A DNA stretch of 64,000 nt from JACPDI01 sp035463475 (GCA_035463475.1 DATHTE010000109.1:1-64000), one strand, 5' to 3'; shown: positions 1-8,311, counted from the first letter of the stretch. Notes: a model not told the origin generated them from the letters alone. Numbers and translations: made by a program.

Positions 1-1046
1 GGCGCCGGCGCGGCTGGCGCGGGCGTCGGCGCTGGGGCCGGCTTGGGGGCCGGCGCGGGCGCGGCGGGCACGTTCGCCGCCGCCAGCTTCAGCGCGGCCG
101 TCGGATCGATCGCGCCGGTCCCGGCCGTGGCCGTGAGATCGGAGAGGATCGGGAGAATCTCGCCGGTCTCCGCGTCCCTCGGCAAGAGCGCCTCGTCCTC
201 TCCGGTCGAAGCGGAGGGGCCTGATGGCGCCGCGGTACCTGGTGTAGCCCCCACCACCACGGCCAGTCCGTCGCCGCGCTGCTCGACCTGGAACGGCGTG
301 CGCTGCTCGAGATCGATGACGACACGCGTGATGGGGGGCGTGCGCTGGTTCATCCCGACGCGAACGCGCCGCACGGGCCCGCCGCTCACGCGCGTCTGCG
401 CCGGCGCCGTGAACGTCAGGCCGGGAAAGTCCACGACGAGGCGCGGCGGCATGTCCTCCGCCTCACGAACCTCGCCGGCCGAGAGCGCGCCGTTGCCGTG
501 CAGCAGAACCGTCGTCACGCCGTTCGCGGTTGTCGCGCGGACCGTTTGCAGGACCGTCGCACGTCCCGCGGCTGCGGGCGCCACGCCGCTCGTGCCGCTC
601 GCGACGGGGTCGCTGTCCGCCCGCTCTCCGTGCGGCGCGGCCTCGAGGTCGACCCGGATAATCCCCCGATCGCTGCGGACCTTGTGCGTGGCCGGTCTCG
701 TGAGCGCGAGCCTCACCCGCCCGACGGCGTTGCCGTCGAGCGCGATCGCGTCTTCGAACTCGACGCCGCGCACGAGCTCCGCGTCATCGAGCCGGCTGGC
801 GGCCCCTTCGACGCGCACGTTCCGCATCTCGACGAGCACGGTCTGCGGGTCGGGGCGGCTCACCGAGTAGGCGACAGGTTCGGAGGCTTCGATGAGAACG
901 GCATCGCCCGCCGCGCCCGCGGCCGGCGTCACGGCCGACACGCTCACGAGGCGGGCGGACGAATCGCCTGCAGCAAGAACGAGGCTGCCGAGCCCCGCCA
1001 CGAAAACCGCGGGGAGCAGGCGGGCTGAGAGGCCGGCGAGCCGCAT
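1..1046 (-). CDS. pilQ: PilQ type IV pilus secretin, N-terminal part (runs off left edge)
   Basis: The minus strand is open from an ATG at 1046 to the window edge. The product starts with a signal peptide (MRLAGLSARLLPAVFVAGLG), followed by two AMIN-type beta domains separated by an Ala/Gly/Pro-rich linker. AMIN domains bind peptidoglycan and are found at the N-terminus of PilQ, the outer-membrane pore for type IV pili. The ATG overlaps the pilP stop as TAATG, so the two are translationally coupled. The secretin domain itself lies outside the window. Its place after pilMN, pilO and pilP makes PilQ by far the best call; only the N-terminal third is visible. Confidence 0.85.
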   Translation of the reverse strand, partial: MRLAGLSARLLPAVFVAGLGSLVLAAGDSSARLVSVSAVTPAAGAAGDAVLIEASEPVAYSVSRPDPQTVLVEMRNVRVEGAASRLDDAELVRGVEFEDAIALDGNAVGRVRLALTRPATHKVRSDRGIIRVDLEAAPHGERADSDPVASGTSGVAPAAAGRATVLQTVRATTANGVTTVLLHGNGALSAGEVREAEDMPPRLVVDFPGLTFTAPAQTRVSGGPVRRVRVGMNQRTPPITRVVIDLEQRTPFQVEQRGDGLAVVVGATPGTAAPSGPSASTGEDEALLPRDAETGEILPILSDLTATAGTGAIDPTAALKLAAANVPAAPAPAPKPAPAPTPAPAAPA

Positions 1047-1549
1047 TACTTTCCCTCCTCCGGCACGCGGAGCGTCTTCCGCACCTCGCGCTGCTTGACG
1101 AGGGAGAGCGGGTCGTTCACGTCCTGCGCGAACACGATCGCGTCAGCTGTGATCGCCTTCACCACGCCGTCCAGCAGCTTGTCGCCGGGATGAATGATGT
1201 AGCTCTTGTTGTCGGGGCCCTGCACCATCGCCACCATCGTGTTGCGGGTGCGGACGATTCCACGCACGGAGAGTTCGCCGATCATCAGTCCTTCGCGCCC
1301 GTCCGGCCGATCCTCGCGGCTGATGTTCAGCTCGCTGCCGCGCACGAGCAGGCTCACGAACGGGTCGCGCCGCCCTTCGGGGTTGTACGAGTAGGACTCG
1401 GCGGGCGGCGCCGGGGTGGACGGCTGCGGAGGCGCGGCCGGCTGCGCGGCTGCGGGCGCCTGTGGCGCCGCAGGCCGCTGCTGTGCGGACACGCCCGCCG
1501 TGGCGGTCACCGCGAGCAGCCAGGCGGCGAAGGGCGTCAGGTTACGCAT
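1046..1549 (-). CDS. pilP: PilP type IV pilus inner-membrane lipoprotein/periplasmic linker
   Basis: A 167-residue protein with an N-terminal signal segment (MRNLTPFAAWLLAVTATAG), a Pro/Ala-rich linker to about residue 55, then the PilP core starting YNPEGRRDPFVSLL. The motif GRRDPF and the beta-rich C-terminal half (IVRTRNTMVAMVQ, HPGDKLLDGVVKAI) are typical of PilP, which joins the PilN/PilO inner-membrane complex to the secretin PilQ. A GTG five codons upstream is possible, but a GGAG sits 9 bases before the chosen ATG. No lipobox Cys is evident, unlike the classical lipoprotein PilP. Confidence 0.85.
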   Translation of the reverse strand: MRNLTPFAAWLLAVTATAGVSAQQRPAAPQAPAAAQPAAPPQPSTPAPPAESYSYNPEGRRDPFVSLLVRGSELNISREDRPDGREGLMIGELSVRGIVRTRNTMVAMVQGPDNKSYIIHPGDKLLDGVVKAITADAIVFAQDVNDPLSLVKQREVRKTLRVPEEGK

Positions 1550-1585
1550 GCATCCACACTCCACATCCGCTCCGCGGCAACACCG

Positions 1586-2260
1586 TCACGGTCCGCTTCG
1601 CGCCGGCGGCGCCGGGGTCGCGGGCGCTGTGGCGCCCGGCCGCCCGGGACCCGCGCCGGCGCCCGGCCGTGTGACCCGTCCGCCGGCGGCGGCCGGCCGC
1701 TGCTCCATCAGCACGAACGTCGTCGCGGTGCAGTCGGCCAGGATCGTCGAGTTCTGACCGGGCTTGTCATTCGCTTTGATCTTGAGATCCGTCACGTTGA
1801 TGATGCGGGGGAACTTGCCGATGCGATCGAAGAAGAGTCCGAGGTTGTGATACGTGCCTTCGATCGAGAGCCCGATCGGCCATTCGGCGTGCATCTGCTT
1901 CTGCGCGATGGCGCGCGGCGTGAACCCGCGGATCGTCAGGTTCGACTGCGTGGCGAGCGTCTGGATGCGGCGCAGCAGGTCGCCGACGTCCTTCTGCTCC
2001 GGCAGCACCGCCTTCAGCGAGTCGAGGCGTCGCTCGAGGTCCGCGACCTGGGCACGGAACTCCGGCAGCCGCTTCGCGGTGCCGAGCCCGCGCGCGATGT
2101 CTGCGCGCAGCTGCGTGAGACGATCCTGCCGCTGCCGAATCTCCGCCGTCATGTCGCTGATGTAGTAGGTCTCGACGGCGTAGAAGCCGCCGACGGCCAG
2201 CAGCACGAACGCCAGGATCTGACCCCACCACGGAAGCCGGCTGAGACTGATTTGCTGCAT
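1586..2260 (-). CDS. pilO: PilO type IV pilus inner-membrane alignment protein
   Basis: A 224-residue bitopic membrane protein: a short cytoplasmic start, one TM helix at about residues 13-33 (ILAFVLLAVGGFYAVETYYI), a coiled coil (residues 35-80, with EIRQRQDRLTQLRADIARG) and a ferredoxin-like periplasmic domain ending near residue 180. The last 40 residues are an Ala/Pro/Gly-rich tail. PilO dimerises with PilN and links the cytoplasmic PilM ring to PilP and PilQ. It sits 40 bases downstream of the pilMN fusion. The start ATG is the first in frame before the TM helix. Confidence 0.85.
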   Translation of the reverse strand: MQQISLSRLPWWGQILAFVLLAVGGFYAVETYYISDMTAEIRQRQDRLTQLRADIARGLGTAKRLPEFRAQVADLERRLDSLKAVLPEQKDVGDLLRRIQTLATQSNLTIRGFTPRAIAQKQMHAEWPIGLSIEGTYHNLGLFFDRIGKFPRIINVTDLKIKANDKPGQNSTILADCTATTFVLMEQRPAAAGGRVTRPGAGAGPGRPGATAPATPAPPARSGP

Positions 2261-2300
2261 GGGTCTGCCCTGAACCTATCGGTGCCCCCAACCCCCTGCT

Positions 2301-3989
2301 TTAACGCGGCGGGGCCGCGGCAGCGGGCGGCGTCGTGGCCGCCGCTGGCGTCACCGCGGGCCCGCCCGGCATCTGCAACCCCGCCTTCACCGTGAACTTC
2401 ACCAGGTCGCCTCCCTGCTGGGTGGTCTCGACCTGGCTCTGGACGATCTCGACGGGTTTCACGAAATACCCCGACGCCTCGAGATTGCCCACGAAGTCCG
2501 AGAGCGACGTGAGCGAGGTGCTCACGCCTACCATCGTCACATCGTTAACGTTCGTCTTCGGATCCGTTTTCTGCTCCAATTGCGTCAGCCACAGCCGGTC
2601 GGGGAGCGCGCGGCTGATCGAATCGAGCATGCGCACGGGCCCGCTCTGCCCCTTGCGCAGTTCCTCGATGAGCGCGACGCGCTGCTGCAGCTGCGCCCTC
2701 CGCGCCTCGAACTTCTGCACGTCGGCGAGGACCGTCCGCAGCCGCCGCGTCTCCGCTTCGGCGGCGGTGATCTCCGCGTCGAGACGCCCCTGCAACTGCC
2801 ACACGGACCAGACGCGCCACCCGAGCCCCAGCAGCGTCAGAAGCAGGATGAGGCTCGCGGCGATCGCCACCTTCTGCCCGGGCTGCAGCCCGGCTCGCCG
2901 CTTCGTGCGCTCGCGCTCGACGGCGAGCAGGTTGATGGCCTTTTCTCCCGCGCGGCGCAGCGCGAGGCCAACGGCCACGGCGGCAGTCGGCCCCGCCTCG
3001 GCCGGGTCGCCGAACTTCCTCGCGTCGAACGCGATGCTCTTGAAGGGATCGAACGCCTCGATCGGCGCCTCGAACCGTTCGCGCAACTGGTCGAAGAACC
3101 CCTCGACGCGCGAACCGCCGCCGCTCACCACGATCCGGTCGATGCGATCGTTCGCCGTGGTCGCCTTGAAGAAGTCGAACGTCTTCTGGATCTCCAGCAT
3201 GACGTTGTCGGTGACCGCGCGCAGGACCGGGCGCGCCTCGTCGTACTGCACTCCTTCGACCGGCCCGCCGCGCTTGAGCGCGTCCGCCGCGTCGAACGGG
3301 AGGTTCAACTCCTTCTGGAGCGCCTCCGTGTAGGCGTTGCCGCCGATCGAAATGTCGCGCGTGAAGACCGACTGATCGCCGGAGATGATGTTGATGTTGG
3401 TGGCACTCGCCCCGACGTTCAGCAGCACCACGACCTGGCCCGGCTCCACGCCGTAATTGACCTGGTAGGCGTTCTGCAGGGCGAACGCGTCCACGTCCAC
3501 CGCGACCGCGGTCCGCCCGGCCTGGGCGATGACGCCGGTGTAGTCCGCGATCTTCTCTTTCTTCGCCGCGACCAGCAGGACGTCCATCGTCCCTTTCTGC
3601 TCGCCGGCGCTTTCGAGAATCTTGTAATCGAGGTTGACGTCCTGGATGTCGAACGGGATGTACTGCTCGGCCTCCCAGTAGATGGATTCGGCGAGCTCCG
3701 CCTCGGTCATCTGCGGCAGCGTGATCTTCTTGACGATGACCGCGTTGCCGGAGAGCGACGCGACCACCTCTTTCGTGCGGATCTTGCGGCTGTCGAACAG
3801 GCGCCGGATCGCGTCGGCGACGCTGGTGCCGTCGATGATGGCGCCTTCGACAATGCTGTCCGGCGGGATCGGCTCGCTGCCAAAGGCGACGACCTTGTAG
3901 GCCTTCCCAGCCTGCTTCAACTCGACCGCCTTGACGGCGCTCGAGCCAATGTCTAAACCGACCAGAGACTTCGCTCGTTTGAGCAACAC
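2301..3989 (-). CDS. pilM-pilN: PilM-PilN fusion protein, type IV pilus assembly
   Basis: One uninterrupted 562-residue frame contains both PilM and PilN. Residues 1 to about 348 are PilM, an actin-like ATPase (LVGLDIGSSAVKAVELK at the start, IVVSGGGSRVEGFFDQL late). Residues from about 350 are PilN: the family's usual opening (here AINLLAVERER), a TM helix (VAIAASLILLLTLLGLGW), a coiled coil and a periplasmic domain. Normally these are separate genes, with the PilN N-terminus bound in a PilM groove. A longer reading from 4100 is possible, but the GTG at 3989 follows AGGGA and begins at the family's usual N-terminus (VLLKRAKSLVGLDIG). No ATG or GTG near the junction would give a separate PilN. 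Confidence 0.85.
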   Translation of the reverse strand: MLLKRAKSLVGLDIGSSAVKAVELKQAGKAYKVVAFGSEPIPPDSIVEGAIIDGTSVADAIRRLFDSRKIRTKEVVASLSGNAVIVKKITLPQMTEAELAESIYWEAEQYIPFDIQDVNLDYKILESAGEQKGTMDVLLVAAKKEKIADYTGVIAQAGRTAVAVDVDAFALQNAYQVNYGVEPGQVVVLLNVGASATNINIISGDQSVFTRDISIGGNAYTEALQKELNLPFDAADALKRGGPVEGVQYDEARPVLRAVTDNVMLEIQKTFDFFKATTANDRIDRIVVSGGGSRVEGFFDQLRERFEAPIEAFDPFKSIAFDARKFGDPAEAGPTAAVAVGLALRRAGEKAINLLAVERERTKRRAGLQPGQKVAIAASLILLLTLLGLGWRVWSVWQLQGRLDAEITAAEAETRRLRTVLADVQKFEARRAQLQQRVALIEELRKGQSGPVRMLDSISRALPDRLWLTQLEQKTDPKTNVNDVTMVGVSTSLTSLSDFVGNLEASGYFVKPVEIVQSQVETTQQGGDLVKFTVKAGLQMPGGPAVTPAAATTPPAAAAPPR

Positions 3990-4364
3990 GGTACGTTCCC
4001 TGTTGCGAGGCCGGAAATTATTGTTGCGGTGGCGCTTATCGTAACGCCCGACCTCGGGTGTTTCACTCGCATTCACACCCGGCCGGTCTGCGCCGGACAC
4101 CTCATGCGCGCAAGCAGGGTGCCAGCTGAGCTCCCAACGAGAAAACCGTTAGGCCTACGCCATATTCCGCAATTTCTGATATCGGCCGGTCTGCGGTCGA
4201 GCTTTGATGTGCGCCAAAACTGAAACGCGCTTACAGAAGCGTCAGTGCAGAATTTGAGGTGCGCCGATCCGAGCCGAACGCGGCCGCAGCGGACTGGCGC
4301 GCCGCACGCGCGCGAGCCGGTCGCAGACGGCGCGAAACACGCGAGCGCACGCGCCTCCGTTTCG
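3990..4364. other. Divergent intergenic region between pilMN and rplM
   Basis: I see no protein-coding gene in these 375 bases; open frames across it lack family features. It is less GC-rich than its flanks around 4130-4260, and it must hold the pilMN promoter on the minus strand. TACGAT at about 4037-4042 (minus) is a weak -10 candidate for pilMN. Confidence 0.5.
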
Positions 4365-4393
4365 TTGACGACGACCGCAATTTCCTGTATCCT
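4365..4393 (+). promoter_or_regulatory. Sigma-70 type promoter for the rplM-rpsI-rpsB operon
   Basis: TTGACG at 4365-4370 and TATCCT at 4388-4393 are separated by 17 bases, a near-consensus housekeeping promoter. The predicted transcript starts near 4400, giving a leader of about 80 bases before rplM. Confidence 0.7.
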
Positions 4394-4478
4394 TTTGGTT
4401 TGCCGTCCTTTGAATACTGCTGACCGCTCGAGCGGCTCTCGCGGTCGGCGCAGCGAACGACAGGCCGAAAGGGAAGAG

Positions 4479-4910
4479 ATGCGAACGGGTATTCCTGCCG
4501 CTGCCAGTGTGGAGAAGCGGTGGCACGTGATTGACGCCGACGGCAAGGTTCTGGGGCGTGTGGCGACGGCGGCCGCCCGCCTGCTGATGGGCAAGCACAA
4601 GCCGGCCTATACGCCATTCCTGGACTTCGGCGATCACGTCATCATCATCAACGCGGCGCGCGTCAGGCTGACCGGCCGCAAGGAAGAACAGAAGGTCTAC
4701 CGGTATCACAGCGGGTACGAAGGCGGGCTGCGCGAGGAGCGCGCGAAAGACGTCAAGCAGAAGGACCCCGTGCGGATGGTCGAGGAAGCCGTCAAGGGGA
4801 TGCTGCCGAAGACGAAGCTTGGCAACGCTATGGGGCGCAAGCTGAAGGTCTATCGCGACGAGAAGCACCCGCACGTGGCGCAGAAACCGTCGAAGCTCGA
4901 GGTCGCGTAA
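4479..4910 (+). CDS. rplM: 50S ribosomal protein L13
   Basis: A 143-residue protein, the normal length for L13, a 23S rRNA-binding protein of the large subunit. Recognisable stretches are WHVIDADGKVLGRVATAAA near the start, then MGKHKPAYTPFLDFGDHV, and MLPKTKLGNAMGRKLKVY in the second half. The frame is open further upstream, but ATG 4479 has GGGAAG a few bases before it and matches the family's N-terminus apart from about eight extra residues. It is followed directly by rpsI, the conserved bacterial L13-S9 pair. Confidence 0.97.
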   Translation: MRTGIPAAASVEKRWHVIDADGKVLGRVATAAARLLMGKHKPAYTPFLDFGDHVIIINAARVRLTGRKEEQKVYRYHSGYEGGLREERAKDVKQKDPVRMVEEAVKGMLPKTKLGNAMGRKLKVYRDEKHPHVAQKPSKLEVA

Positions 4911-4911
4911 C

Positions 4912-5304
4912 TTGGCAGTCATTCAGTACTACGGCACCGGCCGTCGGAAGACCTCCACGGCGCGCGTTTTCCTGAGGCCCGGTAAGGGCACGATCACCAT
5001 CAACGACGGCAGCTTCGAGGGGGCCTTCCCCACCGAGGCGCTCCGCAGCCAGAGTCGCCAGCCGCTGCTCGTGACGGAAACTGCCGATAAGTTCGACGTG
5101 CTGGCCACGCTGGACGGCGGCGGCGTCGCCGGCCAGGCCGGGGCGCTGCGGCTCGGGATCGCCCGCGCGCTCGTCGAGTACAACATGGAGCTGCGCAGCC
5201 GGCTGAAGCAGGCCGGATTCCTCACGCGCGACGCGCGCATGAAGGAACGCAAGAAGTACGGACAGAAGGGAGCGCGCAAGCGCTTCCAGTTCAGCAAACG
5301 GTAA
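4912..5304 (+). CDS. rpsI: 30S ribosomal protein S9
   Basis: A 130-residue S9 protein with the hallmark GTGRRKTSTARVFLRPGKG near the start and the C-terminal tail KKYGQKGARKRFQFSKR, whose last Lys-Arg residues reach the P-site tRNA in ribosomes. The start is TTG, one base after the rplM stop, so translation is probably coupled to rplM. The full length of the family is present with no lesions. Confidence 0.97.
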   Translation: MAVIQYYGTGRRKTSTARVFLRPGKGTITINDGSFEGAFPTEALRSQSRQPLLVTETADKFDVLATLDGGGVAGQAGALRLGIARALVEYNMELRSRLKQAGFLTRDARMKERKKYGQKGARKRFQFSKR

Positions 5305-5314
5305 TGGAGGGAGC

Positions 5315-6112
5315 TTGACCGCGATCGCTGTTAAGGAACTGCTCGAAGCCGGCGTGCACTTCGGGCACCAGACGAAACGCTGGAACCCGAAGATGAAGCC
5401 GTACATCTTCGGCGAGCGCAACGGCATCTACATCCTCGACCTGGCGAAGACCGCCCGGGCGTTCCGCGATGCCGAGCAGTTCGTCACCCAGCTCGCCTCC
5501 GAGGGCAAGACCCTGCTGTTCGTCGGCACCAAGCGCCAGGCGCAGGACGCGATCGCCGAAGAGGCGCAGCGCTGCGGCATGTTCCACGTCAACCAGCGGT
5601 GGCTGGGGGGCCTCCTGACCAACTTCACGACCATTCAGCGCTCGCTCGCGCGGCTGCGCGAGCTCGAAGCGATGGCCACCGACGGACGGTACGAGACGCT
5701 TTCGAAGAAAGAGATCGCCGGGATCGAGAAGGAGAAGAAGAAGCTCCAGAAGAACCTGGATGGCATCCGCGGCATGTCGCGCCTGCCCGACGCGGTCTTC
5801 GTGGTGGACACGCGCAAGGAGAAGATCGCGGTTGACGAGGCCCGCAAGCTGAAGATCCCGGTCATCGGCGTGGTGGACACCAACTGCGACCCGGACGAAG
5901 TAGATTACGTCATCCCGGGCAATGACGATGCGCTGCGCGCGATCCGGCTGTTCGCGTCGCGCGTGGCCGACGCGGTGCTGAGCGGGCGGGGGCTGCGCGA
6001 GGCACAGCAGGCGGAGGATGCCGCCGACGCGGCGGATCAGGAGCAGGCGCGCCGCCAGGCGCGCGCGCGCGCTACCCGGCCGGAACAGGCGACCTCGCCG
6101 GCGTCGGTGTAG
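5315..6112 (+). CDS. rpsB: 30S ribosomal protein S2
   Basis: A 265-residue S2 protein. It shows LLEAGVHFGHQTKRWNPKM at the N-terminus, MFHVNQRWLGGLLTNF, and PDAVFVVDTRKEKIAVDEA with IPVIGVVDTNCDPDEVDYV, all classic S2 segments. The C-terminal 35 residues are an Ala/Gln/Arg-rich extension beyond the conserved core. The start is TTG, preceded by GGAGG. It lies 10 bases after rpsI and is separated from tsf by a large palindromic element instead of the usual short spacer. Confidence 0.97.
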   Translation: MTAIAVKELLEAGVHFGHQTKRWNPKMKPYIFGERNGIYILDLAKTARAFRDAEQFVTQLASEGKTLLFVGTKRQAQDAIAEEAQRCGMFHVNQRWLGGLLTNFTTIQRSLARLRELEAMATDGRYETLSKKEIAGIEKEKKKLQKNLDGIRGMSRLPDAVFVVDTRKEKIAVDEARKLKIPVIGVVDTNCDPDEVDYVIPGNDDALRAIRLFASRVADAVLSGRGLREAQQAEDAADAADQEQARRQARARATRPEQATSPASV

Positions 6113-6119
6113 GAAAAAA

Positions 6120-6206
6120 GGGGTCTGACCCCATTTTTACGTTTTCCGTAAGCGCCACCCCGGTTCACTCGCGCTTACGAAAAGCGGAAAAACAGGGTCA
6201 GACCCC
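6120..6206. repeat. REP-like long imperfect palindrome with GGGGTCTGACCCC ends
   Basis: Two arms of about 35 bases (6120-6154 and 6172-6206) are inverted copies with a few mismatches around a 17-base loop. Each arm starts or ends with the near-palindrome GGGGTC-N-GACCCC, followed by an A/T-rich stretch. It fills most of the rpsB-tsf spacer and would form a very stable hairpin in RNA. The arrangement resembles REP/MITE-type elements mobilised by REP-associated tyrosine transposases; no transposase is in this window. Confidence 0.75.
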
Positions 6207-6228
6207 ATTTCATTGTACGGAGCGACAC

Positions 6229-6843
6229 GTGGCAGCACCAGCAATTACAGCGGACTTGGTGAAACAGCTGCGCGACCGAACGGGCGCCGGCATGATGGAC
6301 TGCAAGGCGGCGTTGTCCGAGGCGGGCGGCGACATGGAGAAGGCGGTGGACGTCCTCCGCAAGCGCGGGCTCGCGTCGGCGGCGAAGAAGTCCGGGCGCG
6401 CCACCAGCGAAGGGGTCGTGGGCAGCTACATCCACATGGGGGGCAAGATCGGCGTCCTCGTGGAGGTCAACTGCGAGTCCGATTTCGTCGCGCGCACGGC
6501 GGATTTCCAGAACCTGGTGAAGGAGCTCGGCCTCCAGATCGCGGCGGCCGCGCCGCTTTACGTCTCGCGCGACGAGATTCCGGCCGACGTGCTCGAGCGC
6601 GAGCGGGGCATCTACCGAGAGCAGGCGACCACCGCGGGCAAGCCGGCCAGCGTCATCGACAAGATCGTCGAGGGGAAGCTCGCCAGCTTCTACGAGCACG
6701 TGTGCCTGCTCGACCAGCCCTCCATCCGCGACCCGAAGATGAAGATCAAGGTCAGCGAGATGATCCAGGCGCTGATCGGGAAGCTGGGAGAGAACATCGC
6801 CGTCGCGCGCTTCGCGCGGTTCAAGGTGGGCGAGCGCGGCTGA
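6229..6843 (+). CDS. tsf: Translation elongation factor Ts (short form)
   Basis: A 204-residue EF-Ts, the guanine-nucleotide exchange factor that reloads EF-Tu with GTP. The N-terminal UBA-like domain reads LVKQLRDRTGAGMMDCKAAL. The core contains HMGGKIGVLVEVNCESDFVA, including the conserved TDFV-like loop (here SDFV) that contacts EF-Tu. It is about 200 residues, like the short EF-Ts of Thermus and many non-proteobacteria, not 280 as in E. coli. The start is GTG with GGAG upstream. The order rpsB-tsf-pyrH-frr is the conserved bacterial arrangement. Confidence 0.96.
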   Translation: MAAPAITADLVKQLRDRTGAGMMDCKAALSEAGGDMEKAVDVLRKRGLASAAKKSGRATSEGVVGSYIHMGGKIGVLVEVNCESDFVARTADFQNLVKELGLQIAAAAPLYVSRDEIPADVLERERGIYREQATTAGKPASVIDKIVEGKLASFYEHVCLLDQPSIRDPKMKIKVSEMIQALIGKLGENIAVARFARFKVGERG

Positions 6844-6889
6844 CGGCTGGCGCAGTCGGGCAGTCAGACAATCGCGCACTCAGGCAGTC

Positions 6890-6924
6890 GGACAGTCAAC
6901 AGTCTCGAACATTGTTGACTGTCC
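6890..6924. repeat. Perfect 12-base inverted repeat downstream of tsf
   Basis: GGACAGTCAACA (6890-6901) and TGTTGACTGTCC (6913-6924) are exact inverted copies around an 11-base loop. There is no T-tract after it, so it is a stem-loop that could stabilise or terminate the tsf transcript without being a textbook terminator. The preceding bases (6851-6890) contain repeated CAGTCGG-like words. Confidence 0.6.
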
Positions 6925-6931
6925 CCCTGTT

Positions 6932-6999
6932 CACATCACCAAATCGCCAAACTACCAAATCGCCAAATCACCAAATTCCCAAATCCCCAGATCACCAAA
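6932..6999. repeat. Degenerate short tandem repeat, unit near CCAAATCGCCAAA
   Basis: This tract consists almost entirely of CCAAAT-type words (CACCAAATCGCCAAACTACC, AAATCACCAAATTCCCAAAT and so on) and is far more A-rich than the surroundings. It ends in the TATAAT box of pyrH. It is non-coding. Confidence 0.7.
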
Positions 7000-7005
7000 T
7001 ATAAT
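7000..7005 (+). promoter_or_regulatory. Consensus -10 box just upstream of pyrH
   Basis: TATAAT ends 9 bases before the pyrH ATG and 6 bases before an in-frame TTG. Transcription would start within a few bases of the start codon, so a leaderless or nearly leaderless pyrH mRNA is predicted. No clear -35 is seen. Confidence 0.6.
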
Positions 7006-7014
7006 GCGCGCTTG

Positions 7015-7731
7015 ATGTCTGCGCCCGTCTTCAAGCGCGTTCTCCTCAAGCTCTCCGGCGAGGCCCTGATGGGGGATGCGCCCTTCGGCATCGACCCGGC
7101 CGTCACCACCCAGATCGCGCACGAGATCGGCGAAATCCAGCAGCTTGGCGTCCAGACCGGCATCGTCATCGGCGGCGGAAACCTGTTCCGCGGGCTGGCG
7201 GCGAGCGCGAGCGGCATGGACCGCGCGACCGGCGATTACATGGGGATGCTCGCGACGGTCATCAACGCGCTGGCCCTCCAGGATGCGCTCGAGCACCAGA
7301 ACGTCATCACCCGCGTGGCGACCGCCATCGAGATGCGCGCCGTCGCGGAGCCGTTCATCCGCCGCCGCGCCGTTCGCCACCTCGAGAAGGGACGCGTCGT
7401 CATCTTTGCCGCGGGGACGGGCAACCCGTATTTCACGACCGATACCGCCGCGGCGCTCCGCGCGATGGAGATGAAGGCGGACGTGTTGCTGAAGGCGACC
7501 AAGGTGGACGGCATCTACACCGCCGACCCGATGACCGACCCGGACGCCGAGCGGTACGATCGGATCTCCTACCTGCAGGTCCTCGAGCGCGGCCTGAAGG
7601 TGATGGACGCCACAGCCATCTCTCTCTGCATGGACAACAAGCTGCCCATCGTCGTCTTCAACCTGCGCGAGCCCGGCAACATGCGGCGCGTGATCATGGG
7701 CGAAGGCGTGGGCACGACAGTCGGCGCATGA
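7015..7731 (+). CDS. pyrH: Uridylate kinase (UMP kinase)
   Basis: A 238-residue amino-acid-kinase-fold enzyme that phosphorylates UMP to UDP in pyrimidine nucleotide synthesis. Typical segments are RVLLKLSGEALMGD at the start, TGIVIGGGNLFRGL, MDRATGDYMGMLATVINALA, and GTGNPYFTTDTAAALRA. The length is normal for bacterial PyrH. An in-frame TTG one codon earlier (7012) is an alternative start. No Shine-Dalgarno is visible, in keeping with the -10 box immediately upstream. It is followed by frr after 10 bases. Confidence 0.96.
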   Translation: MSAPVFKRVLLKLSGEALMGDAPFGIDPAVTTQIAHEIGEIQQLGVQTGIVIGGGNLFRGLAASASGMDRATGDYMGMLATVINALALQDALEHQNVITRVATAIEMRAVAEPFIRRRAVRHLEKGRVVIFAAGTGNPYFTTDTAAALRAMEMKADVLLKATKVDGIYTADPMTDPDAERYDRISYLQVLERGLKVMDATAISLCMDNKLPIVVFNLREPGNMRRVIMGEGVGTTVGA

Positions 7732-7741
7732 CGGAGCTTCT

Positions 7742-8311
7742 ATGGATGTGACTGACGTGAAAGGGCTGCAAGGCGAAGTCAAGAAGAAGATGGACACCGT
7801 CATCGATCACGTCCGCCGCGAGCTGGCCGGCGTGCGGACGGGACGCGCGTCGGTCAACCTGCTCGATCCGGTGCACGTGGAGGCGTACGGCAGCCATATG
7901 CCGATCAACCAGGTGGCCACGCTGTCAATTCCGGACCCGACGACGATCGCCGCGACGCCGTTCGACCCGTCGCTGCTCGGCGCGGTCGAGAAGGCCATCC
8001 GCAACGCGAACCTGGGCTTGAACCCGACGAACGACGGCAAAGTCGTCCGCATCCCCATCCCCCCACTCACCGACGAGCGGCGCAAGGAGCTCTCGAAGCT
8101 GGTGCACAAGTACGCGGAGGACGGACGCAACAGCGTGCGCCAGATCCGCCGTGAGGCGAACGAGAAGCTGAAGAAGCTCCTGAAGGACCACAAAATCTCC
8201 GAAGACGACGAGCGTCGGGCGATCGACGACGTGCAGAAGATCACGGACCAGCACATCGCAGGGATCGACGACCTGCAGAAGAAGAAGGACGCCGAGCTGC
8301 TGGGGAAATAG
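7742..8311 (+). CDS. frr: Ribosome recycling factor
   Basis: A 189-residue RRF, which splits post-termination ribosomes together with EF-G. The family signatures are VRTGRASVNLLDPVHVEAYG, the segment NQVATLSIPDPTTIAATPFD, RIPIPPLTDERRKELSKLVH and the C-terminal helix with KKDAELLGK. The ATG has CGGAGC upstream. It is the last gene of the rplM to frr translation block; the repeat-rich spacer after it probably ends the operon. Confidence 0.96.
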   Translation: MDVTDVKGLQGEVKKKMDTVIDHVRRELAGVRTGRASVNLLDPVHVEAYGSHMPINQVATLSIPDPTTIAATPFDPSLLGAVEKAIRNANLGLNPTNDGKVVRIPIPPLTDERRKELSKLVHKYAEDGRNSVRQIRREANEKLKKLLKDHKISEDDERRAIDDVQKITDQHIAGIDDLQKKKDAELLGK

